A stretch of 64,000 nt of DNA from QHXM01 sp963697975 (GTDB lineage Bacteria; Acidobacteriota; Blastocatellia; Pyrinomonadales; Pyrinomonadaceae). The position numbers were made by a program, and so were the translations under genes. The stretch is from contig OY969111.1 in NCBI GenBank assembly GCA_963697975.1, positions 3,100,001 through 3,164,000 of the forward strand. The letters are read 5' to 3'. Positions 31,855 to 39,563 of the stretch are shown here, one piece after another (the stretch's first letter is position 1; the number at the start of each line of letters is the position of its first letter). The notes under the pieces are model-generated. The model saw only the letters and a program-made list of their open reading frames with translations, was not told the DNA's origin and made no database searches.

Positions 31855-32952
31855 ATGGCTACTGAACTCAAACGCGCCAGCGCATCGCTCGATAAGATCG
31901 AAGAAATGTTGGGGGCAGACGCGCGCGCGTTGCTCGACCACACGACGAGCACGATTTCCAAAGATCAAATCCAGTTGCCGGGCGCGGACTTCGTTGATCG
32001 CGTCTGGTCGCTAAGCGACCGCAGTCCTTCAGTCCTGCGCTCGCTGCAAACGCTCTATGACAACGGGCGGCTCGCGGGCACGGGCTATCTCTCAATCCTG
32101 CCAGTTGACCAGGGCATAGAGCATTCGGCGGGAGCGAGTTTTGCGCCCAACCCGCAATATTTCGACCCCGACAATATCGTCAAGCTCGCCATCGAAGGCG
32201 GCTGCAACGCCGTCGCCTCGACCTTCGGCGTACTCGGCATCGTCGCCCGTCGCTACGCGCACAAGATTCCTTTCATCGTCAAGATCAACCATAACGAGCT
32301 GTTGACTTACCCGAACAAGTTCGATCAGGTTCTCTTCGGAAATGTAGAGCAGGCGCGCGACATGGGAGCGGTGGCGGTTGGCGCGACTATCTATTTCGGC
32401 TCTGACGAATCGACGCGGCAGATTACAGAGGTCAGCGAAGCGTTCGCCTTCGCGCATGAACTGGGCATGGCGACCATTCTCTGGTGCTACCTGCGTAACC
32501 CGAAGTTCAAGACGAAGGAAGGCGACATGCACGCGGCGGCTGATTTGACCGGACAGGCCAATCACCTGGGCGTGACGATTCAGGCAGACATCATTAAACA
32601 GAAATTGCCTGAGCGAAACGGTGGCTACAACTCGCTCAACATCGAAGGCTCTTACGGCAAGACGAATAAGAAAGTCTATGACGAATTGACCTCTGACAGC
32701 CCGATTGATCTGGTACGTTATCAGGTGGCCAATTGCTACATGGGGCGTTGCGGGTTGATTAACTCGGGCGGTGAATCGAAGGGCGCATCCGATATGGCTG
32801 AAGCCGTTCGCACCGCCGTCATCAACAAGCGCGGCGGCGGCATGGGTCTGATCTCCGGGCGCAAGGCTTTCCAGCGACCGATGAATGAAGGCGTCGAACT
32901 GCTGAACGCGATTCAGGACGTGTATCTCTCCGAAGAGATCACCGTAGCGTGA
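31855..32952 (+). CDS. fbaB: class I fructose-bisphosphate aldolase (DhnA/FbaB type)
   Basis: 365 residues from ATG 31855 with GGAGG 9 bases upstream. DhnA-type TIM barrel: SILPVDQGIEHSAGASFAPN near residue 80, GGCNAVASTFG, the Lys-containing FIVKINHNELLTYP, VGATIYFGSDES and INSGGESKGASDMAEAV (phosphate loop). Class I enzymes form a Schiff base with Lys and cleave fructose-1,6-bisphosphate to the two triose phosphates. It should act in glycolysis or gluconeogenesis in the cytoplasm. It stands as a single gene behind its own promoter. Confidence 0.93.
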   Translation: MATELKRASASLDKIEEMLGADARALLDHTTSTISKDQIQLPGADFVDRVWSLSDRSPSVLRSLQTLYDNGRLAGTGYLSILPVDQGIEHSAGASFAPNPQYFDPDNIVKLAIEGGCNAVASTFGVLGIVARRYAHKIPFIVKINHNELLTYPNKFDQVLFGNVEQARDMGAVAVGATIYFGSDESTRQITEVSEAFAFAHELGMATILWCYLRNPKFKTKEGDMHAAADLTGQANHLGVTIQADIIKQKLPERNGGYNSLNIEGSYGKTNKKVYDELTSDSPIDLVRYQVANCYMGRCGLINSGGESKGASDMAEAVRTAVINKRGGGMGLISGRKAFQRPMNEGVELLNAIQDVYLSEEITVA

Positions 32953-32959
32953 GAACAAC

Positions 32960-33034
32960 AGGGATGAGGGATGAGGGATGAAATAAGAGCTTCTACTCTT
33001 TTACTTCATCCCTCATCCCTCATCCTTCATCCCT
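32960..33034. repeat. inverted tandem-heptamer hairpin (GGATGAG units)
   Basis: AGGGATGAGGGATGAGGGAT (from 32960) is mirrored by ATCCCTCATCCCTCATCCTT (to 33034). Loop AAATAAGAGCTTCTACTCTTTTA. It lies 7 bases after the aldolase stop, in a terminator-like position but without a T-run directly after the stem. Confidence 0.88.
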
Positions 33035-33265
33035 TTTCAATCCGGTCGGCCCTGTGCTATACATCTCCGGCACGCACGGCGCGGCTGCTCATCCGTAGAG
33101 CCAGCCTGATCTTATTTAAGCCTGTCGAGTCTTGAGAGCTTGTGGTCCTCGCTCAGATAAACGGCAATAATCCTCCGGCGCACTGTTTCCAGATGATAGA
33201 CGCGCCGAATTAACTGAAAATAATTAAAGACTCCTCCCATCGTGGAGGTTAGCCCCCAAAAAGAG

Positions 33266-33895
33266 ATGTCTGCATCACTGAAGCTTTCCCCTGAATCGTT
33301 CGGTCGAAATGTCGGGCGCAAGCTCGATATTATTAGAAACAATGTTCTGTTCAGCTACTGGATCGGTTTCTTCACAGACCCGCTGACAATCATTTTCCTG
33401 TTAATCTGGGACGTTGCCGCCCTCGGCAGCAACGCCTATCTGCTGACAGCCTCCTTTATGGCGGGACTTCTGGGCTGGACGCTGCTCGAATATTGCTTCC
33501 ATCGCTGGATATATCATAAAGGACGGACGCTGGCGCACGCCGGACATGCCATGCACCACGAAGACCCGAAGCTCCTCATCGGGATGCCCTGGTTCTTAAA
33601 CACGAGCGTCTACATGGGCGTCTGGTACGTCTTCACCTACTGGCTTGAGGTGCGCTACGTTTCCGGCTTCTCTTCGGGCGTGCTGGCCGGATTCATCTTC
33701 TACTATTGCTTCCATCACATTCATCATCACTTCAACCCGAAAAGCGCCTGGTACAGGAAACTCCGCACCCACCACAAGATTCACCACCAAGTACCCGGAA
33801 CGAACTTTGGCGTGACGATGACATTCTGGGACAAGATTTTCGGGACGACCTATCGCAAAGGTGAAGACGGCGGGAAAAAGAAAGCAACTACGTGA
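33266..33895 (+). CDS. membrane fatty-acid hydroxylase superfamily (sterol desaturase-like) protein
   Basis: 209 residues with four or more hydrophobic helices and the di-iron His clusters of the superfamily: HRWIYH near 79-84, HAMHH near 96-100, HHIHHH near 152-157 and HHKIHH near 172-177. Such integral membrane enzymes hydroxylate or desaturate lipids using O2 and a reductant. Substrate cannot be told; in bacteria members act on fatty acids, hopanoids, carotenoids or sphingolipids. ATG 33266 is used; the frame is open a few codons further upstream to GTG 33242. Confidence 0.87.
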   Translation: MSASLKLSPESFGRNVGRKLDIIRNNVLFSYWIGFFTDPLTIIFLLIWDVAALGSNAYLLTASFMAGLLGWTLLEYCFHRWIYHKGRTLAHAGHAMHHEDPKLLIGMPWFLNTSVYMGVWYVFTYWLEVRYVSGFSSGVLAGFIFYYCFHHIHHHFNPKSAWYRKLRTHHKIHHQVPGTNFGVTMTFWDKIFGTTYRKGEDGGKKKATT

Positions 33896-33913
33896 ATTGC
33901 TAAGGAGCTGTAA

Positions 33914-34122
33914 GAAAAAGTCCCGTCAGGGACGATTGAAAATAGCCCGGCGATTTATCGCTGCGGATAAAGTTAGAGAACAAATATTGAGTCCCGTAGG
34001 GACGACTGAAGGAAGGTTCACTTCTATTTGGTTGTCCCTAGGGGACTCAAGTTTTATGTCCTGCTTTCTATTCCCAGCGATAAATCGCCGGGCTATTGTC
34101 AACTGTCCCTAACGGGACAGAG
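33914..34122. repeat. multi-hairpin intergenic element, GTCCC type
   Basis: Four small hairpins built on GTCCC/GGGAC (33920-33933, 33991-34003, 34034-34046 and 34103-34120), the first two nested with a 22-base perfect inverted repeat: ATAGCCCGGCGATTTATCGC plus TG at 33942-33963 and its inverse at 34075-34096. No ORF of note. The design resembles the elements at 6592 and 47016 but with different words. Confidence 0.85.
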
Positions 34123-34184
34123 AGCGCCTGTAGTTCAAAATCAAACCCCGGATGTATGCATGACGGCAGGAATCTTGGTATGAT

Positions 34185-34805
34185 GTGGTCGTCAATCAAA
34201 ATAGAAGAAATAGAAAAATCTGCCGACGAACCTTGCATCCCGAACAAGCGCAGACAAGTGATTTAGAGGTTCTCCGTGCCGTTGCTGGCGGAGACGAACA
34301 GGCTCTGTCTGCGCTGTATGATCGCTACCGGCTAATCCTTTTTGGCCTCATACTCCGTATATTACATAGCCAGCAGGAGGCTGAAGACGTTTTGCAGGAA
34401 GTCTTCCTGCAAGTCTGGCGTCAGGCTTCTGATTTTGATGAGGCGCGCGGGCGTCCCTTTACCTGGCTGGTGACGCTGGCACGTAGTCGCGCCATTGATC
34501 GCCTGCGCGCACTCGGTTCACGCGAACGCACGGCGCAAGAGGCAGCCCGCGGCGTCCCTGACAGCATCTCGGATGCAGCGGATGATGCTGTCAAATCCGA
34601 GCAGGGCGAGATTGTGCGCCAGGCGCTTCGAGAATTGCCGGATGAACAGCGCCGGACGCTGCTGCTGGCATACTTTGAGGGGCTGACGCAATCCGAGATA
34701 GCCGAGCGGCTCAACACTCCGCTCGGTACTGTTAAGACGCGCATGAGGTCCGGGATGATTAAGCTGCGCGAGCTTCTGGGCGAGCGCGTTCAGGATTTGC
34801 TGTAG
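34185..34805 (+). CDS. ECF-family RNA polymerase sigma factor (SigK/RpoE-like)
   Basis: 206 residues. Region 2: LYDRYRLILFGLILRILHSQQEAEDVLQEVFLQVW; region 4: LRELPDEQRRTLLLAYFEGL, TQSEIAERLNTPLGTVKTRM. ECF sigmas direct polymerase to a small regulon and are held by an anti-sigma factor, here the gene 71 bases downstream. GTG 34185 is the working start; TATGAT at 34179-34184 could be a -10 of an overlapping promoter, in which case translation would begin later (TTG 34233 is the next in-frame candidate). Confidence 0.92.
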   Translation: MVVNQNRRNRKICRRTLHPEQAQTSDLEVLRAVAGGDEQALSALYDRYRLILFGLILRILHSQQEAEDVLQEVFLQVWRQASDFDEARGRPFTWLVTLARSRAIDRLRALGSRERTAQEAARGVPDSISDAADDAVKSEQGEIVRQALRELPDEQRRTLLLAYFEGLTQSEIAERLNTPLGTVKTRMRSGMIKLRELLGERVQDLL

Positions 34806-34876
34806 AGTTCTATGGCCTTAAACAAAAACGAAGGCAAGCTCACGTCGCACTAACTGGCATCAGGGATTAAAGAATT

Positions 34877-35767
34877 GTGAGGGGACACGAAGATTACAAA
34901 GAGATGATCGCGGCTCATGCGCTAGAGGCGCTTGAAGCGGCGGAAGCGCGCGAGCTTGAAAGTCATCTGGCGACGTGCGCCGAGTGTCGCGCAGAACTCA
35001 ATGCGTGGCAGGACGTATCCGCCTCGCTCGTTTATGCTGCTCCTCTCGCCGAACCGTCCGCCGACTTGCGCTCTCGAATCCTCGAAAGCGTCCGCGCGGA
35101 AGGGGCGAAGCCGTCTTCACGCGTCGCTATCAAGGATAACGGGAAAGTTATATCTGGCACTGCCGGGTCGTCCGCGACAGAATCCAACGTTGTACCGTTT
35201 GAAAGGCCCGCGCGCCGCACATGGAGCGCGGCTTCGATGGTCGGAAGAATTGCCGCGTCTCTCGCTTTTGTTGCGCTTGTGGCTGCGCTCGTTCTGCTCT
35301 GGAATCGCAACGGCAGGATGGAGCGGGAGATGGCGCGGGTCACGGATCAGTTGGAGCAGGCGCAGGGAGAACTCAGGCGTGAGCGCGAAATTCTTGCTCG
35401 TGAGCGTGAGGCGAGAGAATTAATCTCCTCGCCTGAAGCGCGGATTATGTCGCTTGCTGGCACGGAGATGGCGACGAGCGCGCGCGCCAAGTTTGTTTAC
35501 GACCGCAAGACGGGTCGCGCGATGTTGATGGCTGATGACCTGCCGCCTGCGCCCGCAGGCAAGGCTTACCAACTCTGGTTCATCGCCGACGGAAAGCCGC
35601 CGATGCCCGGTCAGGTTTTCAACACCAACGCCGCCGGTCACGCCGAGATGCGCGATCAACTTCCCGAAGAAGCGCGCGGCGCGACCGTCTTCGCCGTCAC
35701 GCTCGAACCATCAAACGGAGTTCCCGCGCCGACTGGCCCAATGTATCTCAAGGGCGCAACGTCGTAA
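34877..35767 (+). CDS. RskA-like anti-sigma factor
   Basis: 296 residues from GTG 34877. The N-terminal zinc-binding anti-sigma domain has the H-x3-C-x2-C pattern in LESHLATCAECRAEL. A single membrane helix (about 119-140, IAASLAFVALVAALVLLW) follows, then a short coiled coil rich in Arg/Glu (LEQAQGELRREREILARER) and an RskA-type C-terminal domain (GKAYQLWFIADGKPPMPGQVF...ATVFAVTLEPSNGVPAPTGPMYL). It should hold the sigma factor at the membrane and release it when an extracytoplasmic signal triggers proteolysis. A fasciclin gene follows, as in the mycobacterial sigK/rskA regulon. Confidence 0.92.
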   Translation: MRGHEDYKEMIAAHALEALEAAEARELESHLATCAECRAELNAWQDVSASLVYAAPLAEPSADLRSRILESVRAEGAKPSSRVAIKDNGKVISGTAGSSATESNVVPFERPARRTWSAASMVGRIAASLAFVALVAALVLLWNRNGRMEREMARVTDQLEQAQGELRREREILAREREARELISSPEARIMSLAGTEMATSARAKFVYDRKTGRAMLMADDLPPAPAGKAYQLWFIADGKPPMPGQVFNTNAAGHAEMRDQLPEEARGATVFAVTLEPSNGVPAPTGPMYLKGATS

Positions 35768-35962
35768 CCCCGGCGACAAACTTCCTCGTCGCACAGGCAA
35801 TCTTTCTCCACACACGTAACTCCCGCAACACATCTCTGCGGAATCTTCCGCCTGAAGCTCTAAAAAATTCCTTTCATGAAAATCCGCTTGGCGGCGACGG
35901 TGCGTAATTCATGACAACAACCCCCAAGGTTTAAGAATCAGGGAAGGAAGAGAAGGAAGAAA

Positions 35963-36523
35963 ATGAAGAAGACTCTAGTTATGTTAATGCTGGTCGCCGC
36001 GTCGTTCACCGTCGCTGCGTCAACTGCTTTCGCGCAAAATGGGAATCCGATGGTTGGCGGCGCAGCGATGTTCAGTAACAAAGACATCGTTGACAACGCG
36101 GTCAATTCCGCCGATCACACCACGCTCGTCGCTGCCGTCAAAGCTGCCGGACTCGTGCCGACATTGAAAAGCAAAGGACCGTTCACAGTCTTTGCTCCGA
36201 CCAACGCCGCCTTCGATAAGCTGCCAGCCGGAACGGTTGAGATGCTCGTCAAGCCGGAAAACAAAGCGATGCTTACCAAAATCCTGACCTATCACGTGGT
36301 CGCTGGCAAGTATGACGCCAAGAAACTGATGAAGCTCATCCAGAAGGGTGGAGGATCCGCCAGCCTCAAGACCGTCAGCGGCGGTACGTTGATGGCGATG
36401 ATGAGCGGCGACAGCATCGTCCTCAGAGATGAAAAGGGAAACACGTCGAACGTCACCATCGCTGATGTGCGCCAATCAAACGGCGTGATCCACGTCATCG
36501 ATACGGTCGTCATGCCGAACTAA
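35963..36523 (+). CDS. secreted fasciclin (FAS1) domain protein
   Basis: 186 residues with signal peptide (LVMLMLVAASFTVAASTAFA) and one FAS1 domain: H1 motif GPFTVFAPTNAAFDKLPAGT, YHVVAGKYDAKKL, and H2-like NGVIHVIDTVVMP at the end. FAS1 proteins are adhesion or surface proteins; mycobacterial MPT70/MPT83 are FAS1 proteins controlled by SigK/RskA. The gene follows the anti-sigma gene by 195 bases, so it probably has its own, likely sigma-dependent, promoter. It has a strong AGGAAG ribosome site and an intrinsic terminator downstream. Confidence 0.93.
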   Translation: MKKTLVMLMLVAASFTVAASTAFAQNGNPMVGGAAMFSNKDIVDNAVNSADHTTLVAAVKAAGLVPTLKSKGPFTVFAPTNAAFDKLPAGTVEMLVKPENKAMLTKILTYHVVAGKYDAKKLMKLIQKGGGSASLKTVSGGTLMAMMSGDSIVLRDEKGNTSNVTIADVRQSNGVIHVIDTVVMPN

Positions 36524-36607
36524 GCAGAGACAGATGATTGAGCTACAGCGGCGCTCTCGTCGTCGCTCTCAGGGAAAGTTTTTCAAGGGGGAACAAGCAG
36601 GGGGCAG

Positions 36608-36637
36608 GGCGCGCTGAACATTTCGGCGCGCCTTTTT
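36608..36637 (+). terminator. intrinsic terminator after the fasciclin gene
   Basis: GGCGCGC (36608-36614) pairs with GCGCGCC (36626-36632) over an 11-base loop, followed by TTTTT. Confidence 0.87.
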
Positions 36638-36647
36638 GCTTAAAACT

Positions 36648-36718
36648 GACGATAGACCATAGACCATAGACGACGGATTAAAGACAAGGAGCTTTCCATC
36701 GTCTATCGTCCATCGTCC
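36648..36718. repeat. inverted tandem-heptamer hairpin (ATAGACC units)
   Basis: GACGATAGACCATAGACCAT (from 36649) is mirrored by CCATCGTCTATCGTCCATCG (to 36717). Loop ATTAAAGACAAGGAGCTTT. It lies between a terminator and the convergent cupredoxin gene. Confidence 0.78.
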
Positions 36719-36730
36719 GCTTTTCTCTAT

Positions 36731-37105
36731 CTACCTCATGACCCTGACAACGCCCGACATATCGCCGCCGCCTTTACTTCCATGAAATGAGCAGTGGTAG
36801 GCATACGTGCCGGGTTTCGTGAATTTGAAGCTGAAGGATTGGCCCGCTACGAGGTTGTCGGAGGCGAATGCTCCATTGTCAGCCGTCACCGTGTGCGTGC
36901 CTTCCTTGTTAGTCCAGGTGACGGTCGTCCCGGCTTTGACGCTCAAGACCTTCGGCGCAAATTGAAAGTTGCTGATCTGAACGGCTGCCGCCGGGAGATC
37001 GTTGCCTGCTGCCGCCAATCCGGTCGAACTTGCTATGCGCTGCGGCGCAACGAGCGCGGTCAGGCAAAGAATTGAAAATAACAGGACGAACACGATCCTC
37101 TTCAT
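36731..37105 (-). CDS. exported cupredoxin (plastocyanin-like, type 1 copper)
   Basis: 124 residues from ATG 37105 (GAGGAAAAG upstream). Signal peptide at 1-25, then a plastocyanin fold: FQFAPKVLSVKAGTTVTWTN, with copper ligands His71 (GTHTV), Cys105 and His108 (YHCSFH) and Met116 (GGDMSG). It should carry electrons or bind copper in the periplasm. The globin gene lies upstream on the same strand with a 240-base gap. Confidence 0.9.
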   Translation of the reverse strand: MKRIVFVLLFSILCLTALVAPQRIASSTGLAAAGNDLPAAAVQISNFQFAPKVLSVKAGTTVTWTNKEGTHTVTADNGAFASDNLVAGQSFSFKFTKPGTYAYHCSFHGSKGGGDMSGVVRVMR

Positions 37106-37347
37106 GGTTGTCTTTTCCTCATCCGAAAGAGAGATTAGGGAATTAGGGGGGCTGTTAATACGAGGCGGTGTCGTTAGAGGCGCGCGGAAGAGGCAAGCGG
37201 CCAAAGGGCGACTGCCAAATGTTCGTTGCTGGCCACATCGAACAGCAATCACCCTCAGCCACTTGCCTCGACACGCTTGTTGAAGACGCAAAAGTTCGAG
37301 CAGAACGTGAAAATTTTCTGCTGACTCGGACGTGGGGCACGCTCTCT

Positions 37348-37929
37348 TTACATACCGCCCTTTTTCTTCGTCTTCATTTTCGGCCCGTTCTTAATCTGCT
37401 TGGCGGACAGCGGCTTCGCCGGTTTGAAGTTGGCAGGCAGCGGCGTGCCTGTGTCCGCAGAGTTGACCTCGACGATCTGGCTCTTGAGCGGCCCCAGAAT
37501 GCCGAGCAACTCGCCTTTCTCCTTCTCCGGCACGTTGAATTTATCCAGAGCCTTGACGAGGTCTTCGACGAGCGCGCCAAACTCGCCTTCAGTCACCTTC
37601 ATGTTCTTGTGTGCCTGCGTCATGCTCATCCCGGTGTATTCGCACGGGCCGCCCGTTGCGGCGCACAATTGTTCGATCAGGTGAAGTCGCAGGCGCTTTG
37701 GGTCGCTTTTAGCGAATTTTCCGTTGATACGCGTATCGGCGACGACATTAGCAATAAACGCATCTGTGACTGCTGAAATCGCCTCAACACCGCCGAGCCG
37801 CTCATAAAGCGATTTCTGCATCGTGGCGCTCTCCATGGGCGATGACGAGTTGCTATTCTGTGCAGAGGCGACGACGGCGAAAGCAGCAACCAGGAAAATG
37901 GCCGTCACGATCCTTCTAATCTTTTGCAT
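37348..37929 (-). CDS. exported group I truncated hemoglobin (TrHbN-like)
   Basis: 193 residues. Unlike typical cytoplasmic truncated globins it starts with a signal peptide (RIVTAIFLVAAFAVVASA). The globin core (about 40-150) has SLYERLGGVEAISAVTDAFI, the C-A-x-x-GGPCEYTG loop, and the proximal heme His in AHKNMKV. A Lys-rich tail (KMKTKKKGGM) closes the chain. It should bind heme and O2 or NO outside the cytoplasm. AAGGA precedes the ATG at 37929. The cupredoxin gene downstream on the same strand suggests a copper-heme redox pair, by inference. Confidence 0.87.
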   Translation of the reverse strand: MQKIRRIVTAIFLVAAFAVVASAQNSNSSSPMESATMQKSLYERLGGVEAISAVTDAFIANVVADTRINGKFAKSDPKRLRLHLIEQLCAATGGPCEYTGMSMTQAHKNMKVTEGEFGALVEDLVKALDKFNVPEKEKGELLGILGPLKSQIVEVNSADTGTPLPANFKPAKPLSAKQIKNGPKMKTKKKGGM

Positions 37930-38412
37930 GGCTGATCCTTTCTCTGTGGGGTGTGGCGTGCCGGAAAGCCAGGTCGCACGCGGTTGAATTTGAACAAACT
38001 TTGCCTGTTAGCGATGATGCGAGGATTAGCAGCCGCGCCCGGCCTGCTCTTACATAGGAACACAGGCGGCTGCGACGGCTGACGATGGCTCTTTCCCTGT
38101 GACCGACCTAATATACGAACCGACGAGAATTTTTGGATGTGCCGACCGGGTTACGCGGGTGGAAGTGAGTTGGCACATGAAACTCCGAGCCGACTGGCAG
38201 CGAGGGAATCGTCTCGGATGGACAAGAGAAAGCGTTCTGGGTTTCGCTCGCGAATGCCCGCTATTCTGACGCACGAAGCCCTTGTTTGTCACTTAAATTT
38301 TCTCACATACGGGCTGGCGGCTGAACTCCTGCCGGAAAACTTGATACACTGTAGGGCAATAGCCGCCTGAAGAGGGCGCGCGGGAGTTTATCAGGTGTGA
38401 GGGAGAGCGATA
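37930..38412. other. gene-poor gap
   Basis: This 480-base stretch between divergent genes must hold the promoters of the globin and small-protein genes, but I see no consensus -35/-10 pair, palindrome or riboswitch. Short ORFs here have no ribosome site, motif or codon pattern that would support them. Confidence 0.4.
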
Positions 38413-38613
38413 GTGGCCGAAGAAAAACCAAAAGTAGCGAATGAGATTTCGGATGAGACGGGTCAGCACGACGCGCGTTTTCTGCTGTGGCGAAGGTTCT
38501 GCTCTGACAACAATATTCCAGTCGAGACCATGCCGGGCGACCTCAGCGGAGAAGCGAAACAGAAGTGGGAGAAGCTGAAAGCGAACCTGCTACCGAAAAG
38601 TATGAATAAGTGA
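38413..38613 (+). CDS. small conserved-looking protein of unknown function
   Basis: 66 residues from GTG 38413 with GGAGAG upstream. It is hydrophilic and helical (EISDETGQHDARFLLWRRFCS, EAKQKWEKLKANLLPKSM), without signal peptide or motif. The stop TGA (38611-38613) is the first bases of the following repeat, and the convergent gene also uses that repeat for its stop. Confidence 0.6.
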   Translation: MAEEKPKVANEISDETGQHDARFLLWRRFCSDNNIPVETMPGDLSGEAKQKWEKLKANLLPKSMNK

Positions 38614-38686
38614 TGGGTGATAAGTGATAGGTGATTAGAAAGAACAAAGGTTTTCTCTTATCACCTATTACCCATCACTCATCACT
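38609..38686. repeat. inverted tandem-heptamer hairpin (GTGATGG units) shared by two convergent stops
   Basis: AAGTGATGGGTGATAAGTGA (from 38609) is mirrored by ATTACCCATCACTCATCACT (to 38686). The left arm contains TGA of the rightward gene (38611-38613), and the right arm contains the complement of TAA of the leftward gene (38668-38670). Confidence 0.88.
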
Positions 38687-39345
38687 GCTCTGAGAAACGG
38701 ATTCGTCAGCCGCTCGCGTCCGATGGTGGTCTGGGGGCCATGTCCCGAATAGACTTCCACGTCGTCGCCGAGCGGCACAATTTTGTTCAGCAAGGCATCC
38801 ATCAATTGCTCGCTCGACCCGCCGGGCAAATCCGTCCTTCCGATTGACCCGGCGAACAGGCAATCACCGACGAAGACCTTTCGCTCCGCTTCATTAAACA
38901 GAACGACGTGTCCGGGCGTATGCCCCGGACAATGTATGATCTTGAACTCCAGTTCGCCGACCCTGTAAAGCTCGCCGTCCGACCAGTGTTTATCAACCTG
39001 CGGTGGAATGGCGAAATCGAAGCCGAGATCTGCCCAGCGCGAGCGCGGGATGCCGATCCAGGCGGGTTGCTCCGGCAGCGCCATGTACAGAGGCTCATCC
39101 AAAGGGTGAATGATGACAGAAGCGCCGGGGCGCAACCTTTTAAGCGCCGCTACGCCGCCGACGTGATCAAGGTGCGCGTGCGTCAGCGTAATCGCCTGCA
39201 ACTCAAGTTTGTGCTTATCAAGTACAGCGACGATTCGCTCCGCCTCGTCCCCCGGATCAATGCAGATGGCAAGCCCTGTCTGCTCGCACCCGACCACGCG
39301 CGTGTGTTGTTGAAAAGCCGTGACGGTGATTTCTTCAATTATCAT
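38668..39345 (-). CDS. MBL-fold hydrolase, glyoxalase II-like
   Basis: 225 residues with the metal-binding motif THAHLDHVGG near residues 55-64, His in CPGHTPGHVVLF, Asp in VFVGDCLFAGSIGRTDLPGG and His in YSGHGPQTTIGRE: the complete two-metal set of the glyoxalase II / persulfide dioxygenase group. The family hydrolyses thioesters such as lactoylglutathione or acts on persulfides; without a Glo1 or rhodanese neighbour the substrate is open. Its last residues and its stop lie in a repeat hairpin. Confidence 0.88.
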   Translation of the reverse strand: MIIEEITVTAFQQHTRVVGCEQTGLAICIDPGDEAERIVAVLDKHKLELQAITLTHAHLDHVGGVAALKRLRPGASVIIHPLDEPLYMALPEQPAWIGIPRSRWADLGFDFAIPPQVDKHWSDGELYRVGELEFKIIHCPGHTPGHVVLFNEAERKVFVGDCLFAGSIGRTDLPGGSSEQLMDALLNKIVPLGDDVEVYSGHGPQTTIGRERLTNPFLRAVMSDG

Positions 39346-39563
39346 CTTCGATGTCGGCCAGCTTCCGCTCCCTCCGCCTTAGAATCTTAATCATTCATGT
39401 TAAGACGAACGGGCGCTGGCAGGCAAACATTGCGTATCGAAGTGTTCAGATGATAAGCTGCGCTCGTTAGCAACAGACCTGAGTTTTTCTCAGTGGTCAT
39501 TTCCTCTGGACTTCAGAGTTCTTTGTCTCCGCCAGGTAAGCATTTCGCCGGAGGCCACGCATC

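Noticed and set aside
32092..32958. 288-codon ORF opposite the aldolase gene
   Set aside because: Antisense shadow of a highly conserved gene; no ribosome site.
32960..33034. Ordinary rho-independent terminators for all the hairpins
   Set aside because: Most lack a T-run directly after the stem, arms are 25-40 bases, and several lie between genes of the same operon or before start codons, so simple termination does not explain them.
33112..33342. 76-codon minus-strand ORF before the fatty-acid hydroxylase
   Set aside because: Overlaps the start of a real gene, no ribosome site, no motif.
38137..38370. 77-codon + strand ORF in the gap before the small protein
   Set aside because: No ribosome site, no hydrophobic or conserved segment, and codon use looks random.
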